This document shows positions 15,865 to 24,943 of a stretch of DNA of 32,492 nt, one piece after another; the stretch's first letter is position 1; every line of letters starts with the position of its first letter. The notes below the pieces were generated by a model. It was given only the letters and a program-made list of their open reading frames with translations, ran no database searches and was not told where the DNA came from. A program made the translations under genes and the position numbers. Origin of the DNA: Oscillospiraceae bacterium (GTDB taxonomy: Bacteria; Bacillota; Clostridia; Oscillospirales; Ruminococcaceae); contig JAFTZY010000029.1 of assembly GCA_017460955.1 (NCBI GenBank), positions 1 to 32,492 of the forward strand, given 5' to 3'.

Positions 15865-18219
15865 ATGAAATTTTCTGACGGACTCTGGCTGGGACAGAAG
15901 GGCTATGAGATGCACTACGCATCCATGGCCTACGAGGTGACGCACACCGACCGATCGGTCACGGTGCTGGCGACCTCGAATCCCATTTACAACCGAGCCA
16001 TGACACTGGGCGGTGTGACGCTTGAGATCACCTACACGGCCGTGACGGATGATGTGATCCGCGTGCATATCGTGCATCATAAGGGGACGGTGCAGAACCA
16101 CCCGAGATTTGAACTGACCGAGCCTGACTCGTATACCGCGAAGATCGAGGAGGGGGAGGACTTCATCCGTCTGAGCGCCGGACGCACGAGCGTGTGCATC
16201 CGCAAGGCCTATGACTGGAATGTGGAGTACGCCTACGACGGCAAGCGCCTGACCGGCGGCGCATGGCGCTCGACCTCCTACATCGAGGAGAGCGCGTTCC
16301 ATGCACAGGCACGCCTTGCGCTCCAGGCGGACGACCGCTTCTTCAACGACCCGAAGGACCCGAGGACCGGGTATGTCCGTGAACAGCTCTCGCTCGACGT
16401 GGGCGAGTGCATCTACGGCTTCGGCGAGAAGTTCACGACCTTCGTCAAGAACGGCCAGAACGTCGAGACCTGGAACTCCGACGGCGGCACCTGCTCCGAG
16501 CAGAGCTACAAGTGCATCCCGTTCTATCTCTCGAGCAAGGGCTACGGTGTGCTGGTCAACAGCGCCGGCAAGGTGTCCTACGAGGTGGCCTCGGATACCG
16601 TATCCAAGGTCAGCATGACACTGCCCGGCGAGGAGATGGAGTACTATTTCTTCGGCGGTGAGAACCTCGAGGAGGTCCTCGTGCATTATACGGACCTCAC
16701 CGGCAAGCCCGCCCTGCCGCCGGCCCGGACCTTCGGCCTGTGGCTGTCCACCTCCTTTACGACCGAGTACAATGAGGAGACCGTGAACAGCTTCATCGAC
16801 GGCATGAAGGAGCGCAATATCCCGCTGGATATGTTCCATTTTGACTGCTTCTGGATGAAGGGCTATGAGTGGACGAATTTCGAGTGGGACAAGGCTTCCT
16901 TCCCGGATCCCGAGGGCCAGCTCGCCCGTCTGCATGAGCGCGGACTTGGCGTGTGCGTGTGGATCAATCCGTACATCGCACAGCGCTCGTGCCTGTTTGA
17001 TGAGGGCGTGAAAAACGGGTACTTCATCAAAAACAAGGACGGCAGTGTGTTCCAGACGGATCTGTGGCAGTCGGGCATGGCGATCGTGGATTTCACAAAT
17101 CCCGATGCGTGTGCATGGTATGCCGAAAAGCTGAAGGCTGTTCTTGCCACCGGCGTGGATGCCATCAAGACGGACTTCGGCGAGCGCATCCCGACGGATG
17201 TGGTCTACTATGACGGCTCCGATCCGATCGAGATGCACAACTATTACACCTATCTCTATAACAAGACCGTTTTTGAAACACTCGAGAGCGTGACCGGCAA
17301 GGACGGCGCCTGCCTCTTTGCAAGATCCGCGACCGTGGGCGGCCAGAAATTCCCCGTACACTGGGGCGGCGACTGCTCGGCGGAGTACACCTCCATTGCC
17401 GAGACGCTCCGCGGCGGCCTGTCCCTGTGCGCATCGGGCTTCGGCTTCTTCTCGCACGACATCGGCGGCTTCGAGCAGACAGCCACCGCGGATGTCTACA
17501 AGCGCTGGTGCGCCTTCGGCCTGATGTCGAGCCATTCGAGACTCCACGGCTCGACCTCCTACCGCGTACCGTGGGCCTATGAGGAGGATACGCCGGAGAA
17601 CCCGGAGAATGCCTGCGCCGTGCTGCGCCATTTCGTGAACCTGAAGGGCCGGCTGATGCCGTACCTGTTCTCGCAGGCAGTCAAGACGCACGAAACGGGT
17701 ATCCCGATGATGCGCGCCATGGTGCTCGGCTATGCAGACGACCCGGCATGCCTGACACTCGACAGGCAGTACATGCTCGGCGATGACCTGCTGTGCGCAC
17801 CGGTCATGAATGCGGAAGGCACGGCCGATGTCTACCTGCCGGAGGGCACCTGGACGGACATCCTCACCGGGGAGACCTACGAGGGCGGCAGATACATCCA
17901 CAGGACCTGCAGCTTCCTGGAGATGCCGGTGCTCGCACGTCCTGCCTCCATTATCGTGTACGGCAAGTATAAGGACAGCGCGGAGTATGACTATGTGCAG
18001 GATGCCGAGGCTGTGATCTACGGCCTGGCAGACGGCAGGGAAGCGAAAACCGTGATCTGCGACAGCAAGGGCACAAAGCAGACGGAGCTGCACGCAGTAC
18101 GCACGGGCGATACCGTGACCGTGACGGCCACTCCCACCGACAAGACCTTTACCGTGCGCCTGCACGGCAGTGAGAAGAGCGCCGTGCTCGGCGGCGGCGT
18201 GACACAGGTCACACTCTGA
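15865..18219 (+). CDS. GH31 alpha-xylosidase (YicI/XylS type)
   Basis: A 784-residue glycoside hydrolase without a signal peptide, so cytoplasmic. The N-terminus MKFSDGLWLGQKGYEM matches the YicI-type alpha-xylosidase opening. The TIM barrel contains the catalytic nucleophile D437 in IKTDFGERIP and the acid/base D503 in GGDCSAEY. The GFGFFSHDIGGFE stretch is also typical. The enzyme is expected to remove alpha-1,6-xylose from imported xyloglucan oligosaccharides, complementing the secreted mannanase upstream in a hemicellulose theme. Its own promoter is at 15745-15773, and no terminator was seen before the next gene 39 bp downstream, so the PH-like and FkbM genes are probably co-transcribed. 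Alpha-glucosidase activity is the main alternative within GH31. Confidence 0.92.
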   Translation: MKFSDGLWLGQKGYEMHYASMAYEVTHTDRSVTVLATSNPIYNRAMTLGGVTLEITYTAVTDDVIRVHIVHHKGTVQNHPRFELTEPDSYTAKIEEGEDFIRLSAGRTSVCIRKAYDWNVEYAYDGKRLTGGAWRSTSYIEESAFHAQARLALQADDRFFNDPKDPRTGYVREQLSLDVGECIYGFGEKFTTFVKNGQNVETWNSDGGTCSEQSYKCIPFYLSSKGYGVLVNSAGKVSYEVASDTVSKVSMTLPGEEMEYYFFGGENLEEVLVHYTDLTGKPALPPARTFGLWLSTSFTTEYNEETVNSFIDGMKERNIPLDMFHFDCFWMKGYEWTNFEWDKASFPDPEGQLARLHERGLGVCVWINPYIAQRSCLFDEGVKNGYFIKNKDGSVFQTDLWQSGMAIVDFTNPDACAWYAEKLKAVLATGVDAIKTDFGERIPTDVVYYDGSDPIEMHNYYTYLYNKTVFETLESVTGKDGACLFARSATVGGQKFPVHWGGDCSAEYTSIAETLRGGLSLCASGFGFFSHDIGGFEQTATADVYKRWCAFGLMSSHSRLHGSTSYRVPWAYEEDTPENPENACAVLRHFVNLKGRLMPYLFSQAVKTHETGIPMMRAMVLGYADDPACLTLDRQYMLGDDLLCAPVMNAEGTADVYLPEGTWTDILTGETYEGGRYIHRTCSFLEMPVLARPASIIVYGKYKDSAEYDYVQDAEAVIYGLADGREAKTVICDSKGTKQTELHAVRTGDTVTVTATPTDKTFTVRLHGSEKSAVLGGGVTQVTL

Positions 18220-18258
18220 TAAATACATGATAGCAAACGGCCGGGAAAGGAAGGCATT

Positions 18259-18678
18259 ATGGCAAACGAAGGCTTTGAATACGTCTGGACGGACAAGAAA
18301 CGCACGATCTTCGGGCTTCCCTGGTCGTTCACCAGATATTATCTGACACCCACCAAGTTCATCTGCCGCACGGGATTCCTCAATCTCGAGGAGGATGAGA
18401 TCGATCTGTACAAGATCACGGACAAGAAGCTGTGCCTGCCGTTCGGGCAGCGCCTGTTCGGCTGCGGGACCATCCATATCTGCAGCCGGGACACCGACTC
18501 GCCGGAGAAGGATGTCGTGAGCATCAAGCGTCCCCGCGAGGTGATGCAGCTGCTCGACAAGTACATCACCGAACAGCGTGACAGGTACAACATCCGCGGA
18601 CGGGATATGCTCGGGATGCCCCATATGCATCACGACGACGGCCTGTTCGATTACGACAGCGAGCATCCGGGTGAATGA
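18259..18678 (+). CDS. PH-like domain protein (bPH_2/DUF304-type) of unknown function
   Basis: A 139-residue soluble protein. WTDKKRTIFGLPWSFTRYYL, EDEIDLYKITD, GCGTIHICSRD and the closing alpha-helix PREVMQLLDKYITEQRDR fit the beta-barrel plus helix layout of bacterial PH domains (bPH_2/YdbS-like). The C-terminal tail is rich in His, Asp and Met (GMPHMHHDDGLFDYDSEH) and could bind metal, though that is speculative. GGAAGG lies upstream of the ATG. It lies between the GH31 and FkbM genes with gaps of 39 and 19 bp, so it shares their transcript. Role unknown. Confidence 0.75.
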   Translation: MANEGFEYVWTDKKRTIFGLPWSFTRYYLTPTKFICRTGFLNLEEDEIDLYKITDKKLCLPFGQRLFGCGTIHICSRDTDSPEKDVVSIKRPREVMQLLDKYITEQRDRYNIRGRDMLGMPHMHHDDGLFDYDSEHPGE

Positions 18679-18697
18679 GAAAGGACCGTAATACAGC

Positions 18698-19804
18698 ATG
18701 AATGTCACAGCATTTCCCCCCAGGGGGGCAGGGCTTGAGAGCCTCATCACGGAAAAGGTATCCTGCTGGGAACGCCTGCAGGCCGAGCGCAGACCCATCT
18801 TCATCTACGGGATGGGGGACGGCGCCATGAAGATCATGTCGGTGTTCCGGGAGTACGGCATTGCCGTGGCCGGCATCTTTGCCAGCGACGATTTCGTCCG
18901 GGGGCATTCCTTCGCCGGCTACCGCGTACATAAGCTCAGTGAGGTCGAGGAGATGGTGGACGATTTTGTGATCGTCCTGGCCTTCGCCGCCGGCTATCCG
19001 GAGCTCGTGGACTACATCCGTGCCCTGGCCAAGCGCCACACCCTGTATGTGCCCGATGTTCCCGTGATCGGGGGAGGACTGTTCACCTACGACTACTGCA
19101 TGGAGCACATTGACGAGCTCAATGCGGTCTACCGGAGCTTTGCGGACGATGAGTCCCGCCGGGTATTCCTGAACGTCATCCACTTCAAGATCAGCGGCAA
19201 CCTCCACTACCTCACCCACATCACCGAGGAGCCGGAGGTCATCTACCGGCGCATCCTGCGGCCGACCCGCAACGAATGCTTCGTGGACCTGGGCGCCTAC
19301 AACGGCGATACCATCCGGGAGCTGCTCGAATATACCAACCACAAATACTACACCATCCATGCTGTCGAGCCGGACAAGAAGAACTTCAAGAAGCTCGTGC
19401 GGTATGTGGAGGAGCAGGAAATGAAGCGCGTGAGCCTCTTTGAGTGCGCTGCCTGGTGCAAGGATACGGAGCTGCCCTTCAGCTCGAAATCCGGCCGGCA
19501 GTCCGTGCTCTCCACGGAGGGCGGGAGCATCCCGGCACGCAGCGTGGACAGCCTGCTCGGCGGCAAGAGCGTGACCTTCCTCAAAATGGATGTGGAGGGC
19601 TTTGAACGCGAGGCGCTCTGGGGCGCTGCCAAGACCATCCATGCGCATCGCCCGAAGCTGGCCGTGGCGGTCTACCACCGCAACGAGGACCTGTTCGAGC
19701 TGCCGCTGCTGGTCAAAAAGCTTTGTCCGAAATACAAGCTCTACCTGCGTCACCGCCTGTACATCCCGGCATGGGAGACCAATCTGTACGCGGTCGCAGA
19801 GTAA
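18698..19804 (+). CDS. FkbM-family methyltransferase with N-terminal Rossmann-like domain
   Basis: A 368-residue protein in two parts. Residues about 1-180 look like a nucleotide- or sugar-binding Rossmann-type domain (RRPIFIYGMGDGAMKIM), often fused to FkbM enzymes of glycan loci. Residues about 190-340 are the SAM-dependent methyltransferase: motif I FVDLGAYNGDT, the acidic AVEPDKKNFKKL, and the FkbM signature FLKMDVEGFEREALWGA. O-methylation of a sugar or glycan is the likely reaction; the acceptor is unknown. The ribosome binding site is weak (GAAAGGA about 12 bp upstream), and the start follows the previous stop by 19 bp. No strong terminator was seen after it. Confidence 0.85.
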   Translation: MNVTAFPPRGAGLESLITEKVSCWERLQAERRPIFIYGMGDGAMKIMSVFREYGIAVAGIFASDDFVRGHSFAGYRVHKLSEVEEMVDDFVIVLAFAAGYPELVDYIRALAKRHTLYVPDVPVIGGGLFTYDYCMEHIDELNAVYRSFADDESRRVFLNVIHFKISGNLHYLTHITEEPEVIYRRILRPTRNECFVDLGAYNGDTIRELLEYTNHKYYTIHAVEPDKKNFKKLVRYVEEQEMKRVSLFECAAWCKDTELPFSSKSGRQSVLSTEGGSIPARSVDSLLGGKSVTFLKMDVEGFEREALWGAAKTIHAHRPKLAVAVYHRNEDLFELPLLVKKLCPKYKLYLRHRLYIPAWETNLYAVAE

Positions 19805-19868
19805 GTATAGCCGCAGAATAAGCATAATGGGGATCTTGGGGAATTTGTGACAAACGGATTTCCCGTAG

Positions 19869-19941
19869 CTGTCCGGCATAGATACAGAAAAGAAACGGAC
19901 AGGGACGTGAAAGAACAATAGATTCCGGCAAAAAGTGCCGG
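19869..19941 (+). promoter_or_regulatory. Hairpins in the leader of the C39-repeat protein gene
   Basis: CTGTCCG (19869-19875) pairs with CGGACAG (19896-19902), and CCGGCA (19925-19930) with TGCCGG (19936-19941). The latter lies just before the AAGGAGG ribosome binding site. No consensus promoter was found in 19805-19962, so the gene may be transcribed from upstream or from a non-consensus promoter. Confidence 0.35.
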
Positions 19942-19962
19942 AGCAAAAAGGAGGCGAGACCA

Positions 19963-22119
19963 ATGGCACATCCATCAGGTCCTGCGGCAGCGGTCCTGAC
20001 GGCCCTGCTCCTGCTGAGCACGGGTGCGTTCGGGGCGATGGCGCAGGACGAAGACACATTGCCCGCACAGGTACCGGCTGTGGAGGAGACACAGGCGCAG
20101 GAGGCGGCGGACAGCGAGGGCGCATGGGAGGAGCAGGACGGCAAGCTGTATTTTCAGCGCACCGACGGCAGCTATGCCGAGGGCGTACAGGAGATCGGCG
20201 GCACCCCGTATCTGTTCGGTGTGACCGGCGCACTCAAGATCGACTGGCAGACCGTTGACGGCAAGCGGTATTACTACGATCCGGCCACCGGGGAACCGGT
20301 CTACGGCTGGGTGGAGTACTTCGGCAGCCGGTACTATGTTTCCGAGGAGGAGGGCAAGATCACGGGGCTGTATGACATCGGGGATGTCCGCTACGCCTTC
20401 CGTGAGGACGGCACCCAGATCCTCGGGTACTTCATGCAGGACGGCAACCCAAGCTTTGCCGACCGTGAAAGCGGTGTGATCCGCGCAGGACTTCAGTGGG
20501 ACGGCTCCCGTGTCATCCTGACCGATGAAAACGGCGTGCTCCTGACGGGCTGGCAGCAGTCCGGGGATGCCTACTATCTCGGGGATGACTATGGCATGAC
20601 GGCGGGCTGGATCACGCTGGACGGCAGCCGCTATTACTTCGGCACGGAAGGCCTGATGTACACCGGACTGCATACCATCGACGGCAAGAAATACTTTTTC
20701 GATGAGAACGGCGTCATGTGTACCGGCTGGCAGACCATCGGCAGCAACCGGTACTATTTCCATCCTGCAAGCGGGGAGATGTATACCGGCTTTCTGCACC
20801 TGGACGGGAATGTCTATTATCTGAGAGCCGACGGACAGCAGGCCTTTGGCTTTATCACCATCGGCGGCAAGATCTTCTGCTTTGACGAGAACGGCGTCAT
20901 GTATACCGGCTGGCAGGATATGCCGGACGGCAGACGCTGCTTCGGTGATGACGGCGTCATGCGCACCGGCATCTGTGAGGTGGACGGCAGACGGCTGTTC
21001 TTTGCCGCAAACGGCGTGCAGGGCAGCGGCTGGCAGACCGTCGCAGGACAGCGGTATTATTTCAACCCCGAGACCATGGGGATGTACACGGGCTTCCTGC
21101 ATCTGGGGGACGATGTGTACTATTTCGCGGACAGCGGCGTGATGGCACAGGGCTTTACCACGATCGCCGGGAAGATGTTCTACTTCGGAACGGACGGTGT
21201 GATGGCCCACGGCTGGGTGCAGCTGGCGGACGGACGGTACTACTTCGGCACCGACGGCGTGATGCGCACCGGCATCTGTGAGGTGGACGGCAAGTGCTAC
21301 TGCTTTGCAGCGACCGGCGTGATGGTCAAGGGCTTCGAGACCCTCTCGGGCAGTACCTACTATTTCGACGCAAACGGCGTGATGGTGACCGGACTTCAGA
21401 CCATCGGCGGCAACCGCTACTACTTCGGCGCGGACGGCGTGATGCTCAGAAGCGCCTGGCAGACCGTGAACAATGTGACCTGCTATTTCAAGGAGACCGG
21501 CGTCATGGCACTGCGCGAGACCCTGACGATCGATGGGACGGTCTATGTCTTTGACAGCACGGGCGGTGCAAACGTCCAGGAGACGGTGCAGACACCGGAC
21601 CTGCCGGATACGGCATCCGTGCAGAGCGGACAGATCGACCTTGACGTGGTGTCCTACAAGCAGATCGACGAGCCCTGGGCTTCGCAGTCCCTTGGCAGCG
21701 ATACCATCGGCAACAGCGGCTGCCTTGTGACCTCCATGGCCATGCTCCACAGCTATCGGACGCAGTCGCAGGTGACCCCGGTGACCATGCGGGACCTCCT
21801 GCATTTCACATGGGACGGCGCACTGGCCAACTGGTCGGAGCTCTCCGGTATGGGGTACACCGTGGAGACCTATGACTGCTCGATCACGCAGACCATCATG
21901 CAGCATCTGTATGACATCCTGCGCTCGGGACGGCCCGTCATGCTCGGCAGCAAGAATGTCTCCGGCGGGCAGCACTATGTGGTCGTCAAGGGCTTTGACG
22001 GCGACGGCAGCTATCTGACGCCCTCGCTGTTCCTGACCAACGACCCCGGCTACCGTACCCGGTACAATCTCCAGCAGCATCTGGATGTTTTTTACAGGAT
22101 CTATAAGCTTGTATTCTGA
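19963..22119 (+). CDS. Secreted cell-wall/glucan-binding-repeat protein with C39-like peptidase domain
   Basis: A 718-residue protein. A hydrophobic signal sequence (about 8-27, ending GAMAQ) is followed by an acidic linker. About 25 tandem repeats of roughly 20 residues (about 55-560) then have the pattern DGKKYFFDENGVMCTGWQTI, the aromatic-glycine choline/glucan-binding type. After a Thr/Pro-rich linker, residues about 573-718 form a peptidase C39-like domain: C587 in NSGCLVTSM, H671 in GQHYVVVKGFDG and D694 in TNDPG make a complete putative papain-like triad. It is probably attached non-covalently to the wall or a surface glycan and cleaves a peptide or protein. It lacks an ABC transporter, so it is not a bacteriocin exporter. 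AAAGGAGG precedes the ATG, and a strong terminator follows. Confidence 0.88.
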   Translation: MAHPSGPAAAVLTALLLLSTGAFGAMAQDEDTLPAQVPAVEETQAQEAADSEGAWEEQDGKLYFQRTDGSYAEGVQEIGGTPYLFGVTGALKIDWQTVDGKRYYYDPATGEPVYGWVEYFGSRYYVSEEEGKITGLYDIGDVRYAFREDGTQILGYFMQDGNPSFADRESGVIRAGLQWDGSRVILTDENGVLLTGWQQSGDAYYLGDDYGMTAGWITLDGSRYYFGTEGLMYTGLHTIDGKKYFFDENGVMCTGWQTIGSNRYYFHPASGEMYTGFLHLDGNVYYLRADGQQAFGFITIGGKIFCFDENGVMYTGWQDMPDGRRCFGDDGVMRTGICEVDGRRLFFAANGVQGSGWQTVAGQRYYFNPETMGMYTGFLHLGDDVYYFADSGVMAQGFTTIAGKMFYFGTDGVMAHGWVQLADGRYYFGTDGVMRTGICEVDGKCYCFAATGVMVKGFETLSGSTYYFDANGVMVTGLQTIGGNRYYFGADGVMLRSAWQTVNNVTCYFKETGVMALRETLTIDGTVYVFDSTGGANVQETVQTPDLPDTASVQSGQIDLDVVSYKQIDEPWASQSLGSDTIGNSGCLVTSMAMLHSYRTQSQVTPVTMRDLLHFTWDGALANWSELSGMGYTVETYDCSITQTIMQHLYDILRSGRPVMLGSKNVSGGQHYVVVKGFDGDGSYLTPSLFLTNDPGYRTRYNLQQHLDVFYRIYKLVF

Positions 22120-22126
22120 CTTTTTG

Positions 22127-22157
22127 GCACCTCCGGCGGACCGGGGGTGCTTTTTTT
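22127..22157 (+). terminator. Rho-independent terminator after the C39-repeat protein gene
   Basis: GCACCTCCGG (22127-22136), loop CGGA, CCGGGGGTGC (22141-22150), then seven T's (22151-22157). Confidence 0.88.
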
Positions 22158-22256
22158 GTGAGAGACTCCCCGGAAATCCTCTCATTCATGGTCAAAATCC
22201 CAGTTTGGGACCCCATTTTCCGGAAAAAGCTGTAACATTTACCGGAGGAAAGACGC

Positions 22257-22285
22257 TTGATTTTTAATGTCAACTATGATATAAT
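22257..22285 (+). promoter_or_regulatory. Promoter of the UDP-sugar pyrophosphorylase operon
   Basis: TTGATT (22257-22262), 17 bp, TATAAT (22280-22285). The leader to the ATG at 22362 is about 70 nt. Confidence 0.8.
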
Positions 22286-22361
22286 GAAGTTATGAATATA
22301 TCGTGACGTTCAAGCGGGGATACCCGATCCCCATTTTAAAGGAAGAGGAGTGAATCGACAT

Positions 22362-23588
22362 ATGAATTTTACACAGGCGAAGGAAAAGCTCGAAGCATGC
22401 GGGCAGACACATCTTCTCAAGTGGTTCGGCACCCTGACCGATACCGAGCAGGACGCCCTGCTCGAGCAGATCGATGCGCTCGATCCGGGCCTGCTCCAGG
22501 TTTTTGCCGCACGCAGTGAGGAAGCACAGCGCGGGAAGCTCGAGCCCCTCGGGGCGCTGACGCTCCAGGACATCGCCGAGAGCCATGACCGCTTTGAGGC
22601 AGCCGGTCTTGAGGCCATCCGCCAGGGCAAGGTCGGCGCCGTGCTGCTCGCGGGCGGCATGGGGACGCGCCTGGGCTTTGATAAGCCCAAGGGCATGTAC
22701 AATATGGGCCAGACCCACCCGCTGTACATCTTTGAATGCCTCATCCGCAACCTCCAGGAGGTCGTGGACAAGGCGGGTGCCTATGTACCGCTGTTCGTGA
22801 TGACCAGTGAGAAGAACGATGAGGACACCCGGGAATTCTTCGAGGAGATGAAGTATTTCGGCTATAATCCGGAATATGTACACTTCTTCGTACAGGAGAT
22901 GGCACCGGCAGTGGACGGGAATGGAAAGATCCTGCTCGAGGAAAAGGGGCGTATTGCCACCTCCCCGAACGGCAACGGCGGCTGGTTCTCCTCCATGCTC
23001 CGTGCAGGACTGCAGGGCGTGCTCCAGCGTGAGGGCATCGAGTGGCTCAATGTCTTTGCCGTGGACAATGTGCTCCAGCGCATTGCCGATCCCGCCTTCA
23101 TCGGTGCGACGATCCTCTCCGGCAGCGAGTCCGGTGCCAAGGTCGTCAGCAAGGCCGACCCGGAGGAGCGCATCGGTGTGCTCTGCCTCGAGGACGGAAC
23201 CCCCTCCATCGTGGAGTACTATGAAATGACCGAGGAGATGGTCACCCGCCGGGAGCCCGACGGACGGCTGTCCTATAATTACGGCGTGATCCTGAACTAC
23301 CTGTTCCGGACCGACCGCCTGCTCGAGCTTGCCGCCGGTGAGCTGCCGGTGCATGTGGTCAACAAGAAGGTGCCGTACATCAATGACGCCGGGGAGCTCG
23401 TGAAGCCCCAGGCACCGAATGCCTACAAGTTCGAGACGCTCGTGCTCGACATGGTGCATATGCAGAAGAGCTGCCTGTCCTATGAGGTGGACAGAGCCTA
23501 TGAATTTGCACCGGTGAAGAATGCCGACGGCGTGGATTCCGTGGTATCCGCACGGGAGCTCCTGCGCCGCAACGGCGTGGAGCTGTAG
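22362..23588 (+). CDS. UDP-N-acetylhexosamine / UDP-sugar pyrophosphorylase (UAP1/AGX-like)
   Basis: A 408-residue nucleotidyltransferase of the UDPGP family. The uridine-binding loop is VLLAGGMGTRLGFDKPKGMY (about 96-115). Downstream are FVQEMAPAVD, SPNGNGGWFSSM and the DNVLQRIADP stretch, in the order seen in eukaryotic-type UDP-GlcNAc pyrophosphorylases. It should make a UDP-sugar from UTP and a sugar-1-phosphate; GlcNAc/GalNAc-1-P is most likely, glucose-1-P possible. The ATG at 22362 is preferred, with GAGGAG 11 bp upstream; an in-frame GTG at 22350 overlaps that site. It is first in an operon with a COG5610-type protein and a GT2 enzyme, which points to surface glycan synthesis. A bacterial GlmU would have an N-terminal LAAGxGTR and a LbetaH domain, neither seen here. 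Confidence 0.85.
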   Translation: MNFTQAKEKLEACGQTHLLKWFGTLTDTEQDALLEQIDALDPGLLQVFAARSEEAQRGKLEPLGALTLQDIAESHDRFEAAGLEAIRQGKVGAVLLAGGMGTRLGFDKPKGMYNMGQTHPLYIFECLIRNLQEVVDKAGAYVPLFVMTSEKNDEDTREFFEEMKYFGYNPEYVHFFVQEMAPAVDGNGKILLEEKGRIATSPNGNGGWFSSMLRAGLQGVLQREGIEWLNVFAVDNVLQRIADPAFIGATILSGSESGAKVVSKADPEERIGVLCLEDGTPSIVEYYEMTEEMVTRREPDGRLSYNYGVILNYLFRTDRLLELAAGELPVHVVNKKVPYINDAGELVKPQAPNAYKFETLVLDMVHMQKSCLSYEVDRAYEFAPVKNADGVDSVVSARELLRRNGVEL

Positions 23589-23596
23589 CCCTGCGG

Positions 23597-24931
23597 ATGG
23601 AGAAGAAGTATGCAGGTGTGCTCCGGCAGTTCCCGGCCTATGCGCAAGCAGCGGAGGAACTGCTGCCCGCCCTGTCCGATGACCATGCCCGCCTGACGGC
23701 ACAGGTGACCGCCCCCGTGCTCTTTACCTATGTGTGGCATGTCCTGCTCCAGGCCGAGCGCATCGGCCTTAGACGGCTGTATTTCCTGGCAAGGGACGGG
23801 TATGTGATGCTCGGGATCGCCCGGGAGATCGCAAGGGTCTGTCCGGTGTCGCTCGAGCTGCGGTATCTGTACTGCTCCCGGGCCTCGCTGCGGATGCCGT
23901 CCTATCACCGCATCGGGGAGGAGGAGACCATGGAGCTGTTGCTGCATCGGGGGACGAACCTGACGATGCGGCACATCCTGGACCGCGCCTCGCTCGATGA
24001 TGCACAGCGCACGGCACTGTATGACTCGCTCGGCTTTGATGCTGCACGCGAGCAGGAGGCACTTGATGAGCCCGGCTTTGCCGAGGTCTGCATGCAGCTG
24101 CGGCGCTCGAAGCTCTTTCACAGACAGGTGACGGAGAATTCTGCCGCCGCCTATGAAGCGGCAGCAGCGTATTTTGCACAGGAGGGACTCATGGACGGCA
24201 CTCCCTTCGGGATTGTCGATACAGGATGGACCGGGTCGATGCAGCGCAGTCTGCGTCAGCTCTCCGAACAGATCCCTTCGATCAACGGCTTCTATTTCGG
24301 GATGTATGCCCGCCCGCAGGCAGCAGCGGACGGCGTGTACCATACCTGGTATTTTTCGCATCGCAGCCCGGCGGCTGTGATCACCAAATTCAATAACAAT
24401 CTGTTTGAATGCATGTGTGCAGCACCGCATGGCATGACGATCGGCTACCGAAAAACAGAAGACAACCGGTATGCGCCCGTCATGAAGGCGGTGGACAGCA
24501 CCCTTGCAGCACGCAGTGAGACACAGGTCCGGATCTGCCGGGAATTCGCGGCAGTCTGTGCGCCGAAGATCCGTTATGAGGGATTTGATCCGGAGCGGAT
24601 GCACCGGCTCACAAGGGGACTCCTCACGGGACTGATGTACCGCACGGACAGCCGGGAGGCGCGGGCGTTCGGGGATTTCCCGTTCTGTGACGATGTGACG
24701 GAGTCCTATTCGGACACACTGGTGCTCGAGGGCGCGGAGCGGATCCTGCGGGAGCATCTGTTTTTGCACCGGCTGCTCCGGCGGCTGCGTGGAAAAAAGC
24801 CCTCCACGGAGCTGTACTGGACCTACGGCACACTTGCAGTCAGCAAACTGCCCCTCAAGCCGCTGTGCCGTCCGGCTCTGCGCTGCTGGGATGTGGTACG
24901 ATGCTGGGGGTATCGTCTGAAGTCAATATAA
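23597..24931 (+). CDS. COG5610-type HAD-like protein linked to polysaccharide loci
   Basis: A 444-residue soluble protein. The LYFLARDGYVMLGIA segment (about 60-75) and the VDTGWTGSMQRSLRQL segment (about 206-222) match the pattern of predicted HAD-superfamily proteins of COG5610, which recur next to glycosyltransferases. The classical HAD nucleophile DxD is replaced by ARDG, so phosphatase activity is doubtful. The start lies 8 bp after the upstream stop with only a weak ribosome binding site, which suggests translational coupling. The 161-bp hairpin element begins 12 bp after its stop. A role in assembling or modifying a surface glycan is inferred from context only. Confidence 0.7.
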   Translation: MEKKYAGVLRQFPAYAQAAEELLPALSDDHARLTAQVTAPVLFTYVWHVLLQAERIGLRRLYFLARDGYVMLGIAREIARVCPVSLELRYLYCSRASLRMPSYHRIGEEETMELLLHRGTNLTMRHILDRASLDDAQRTALYDSLGFDAAREQEALDEPGFAEVCMQLRRSKLFHRQVTENSAAAYEAAAAYFAQEGLMDGTPFGIVDTGWTGSMQRSLRQLSEQIPSINGFYFGMYARPQAAADGVYHTWYFSHRSPAAVITKFNNNLFECMCAAPHGMTIGYRKTEDNRYAPVMKAVDSTLAARSETQVRICREFAAVCAPKIRYEGFDPERMHRLTRGLLTGLMYRTDSREARAFGDFPFCDDVTESYSDTLVLEGAERILREHLFLHRLLRRLRGKKPSTELYWTYGTLAVSKLPLKPLCRPALRCWDVVRCWGYRLKSI

Positions 24932-24943
24932 AAATCCATAATA

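Noticed and set aside
13855-18804. Very long minus-strand open frame opposite the mannanase and GH31 genes
   Set aside because: It is antisense to two clear enzyme genes, has low-complexity His/Leu/Arg-rich composition and no domain. Such frames arise from GC-rich codon use on the opposite strand.
18566-20233. Minus-strand open frame opposite FkbM and the leader of the C39-repeat protein gene
   Set aside because: Antisense to FkbM, no start signal or domain. The same codon-bias artefact.
20150-21560. Regular tandem repeats that could suggest a CRISPR array
   Set aside because: They are in frame, degenerate, about 60 bp per unit and encode aromatic-glycine binding repeats; no constant repeat or unique spacer.
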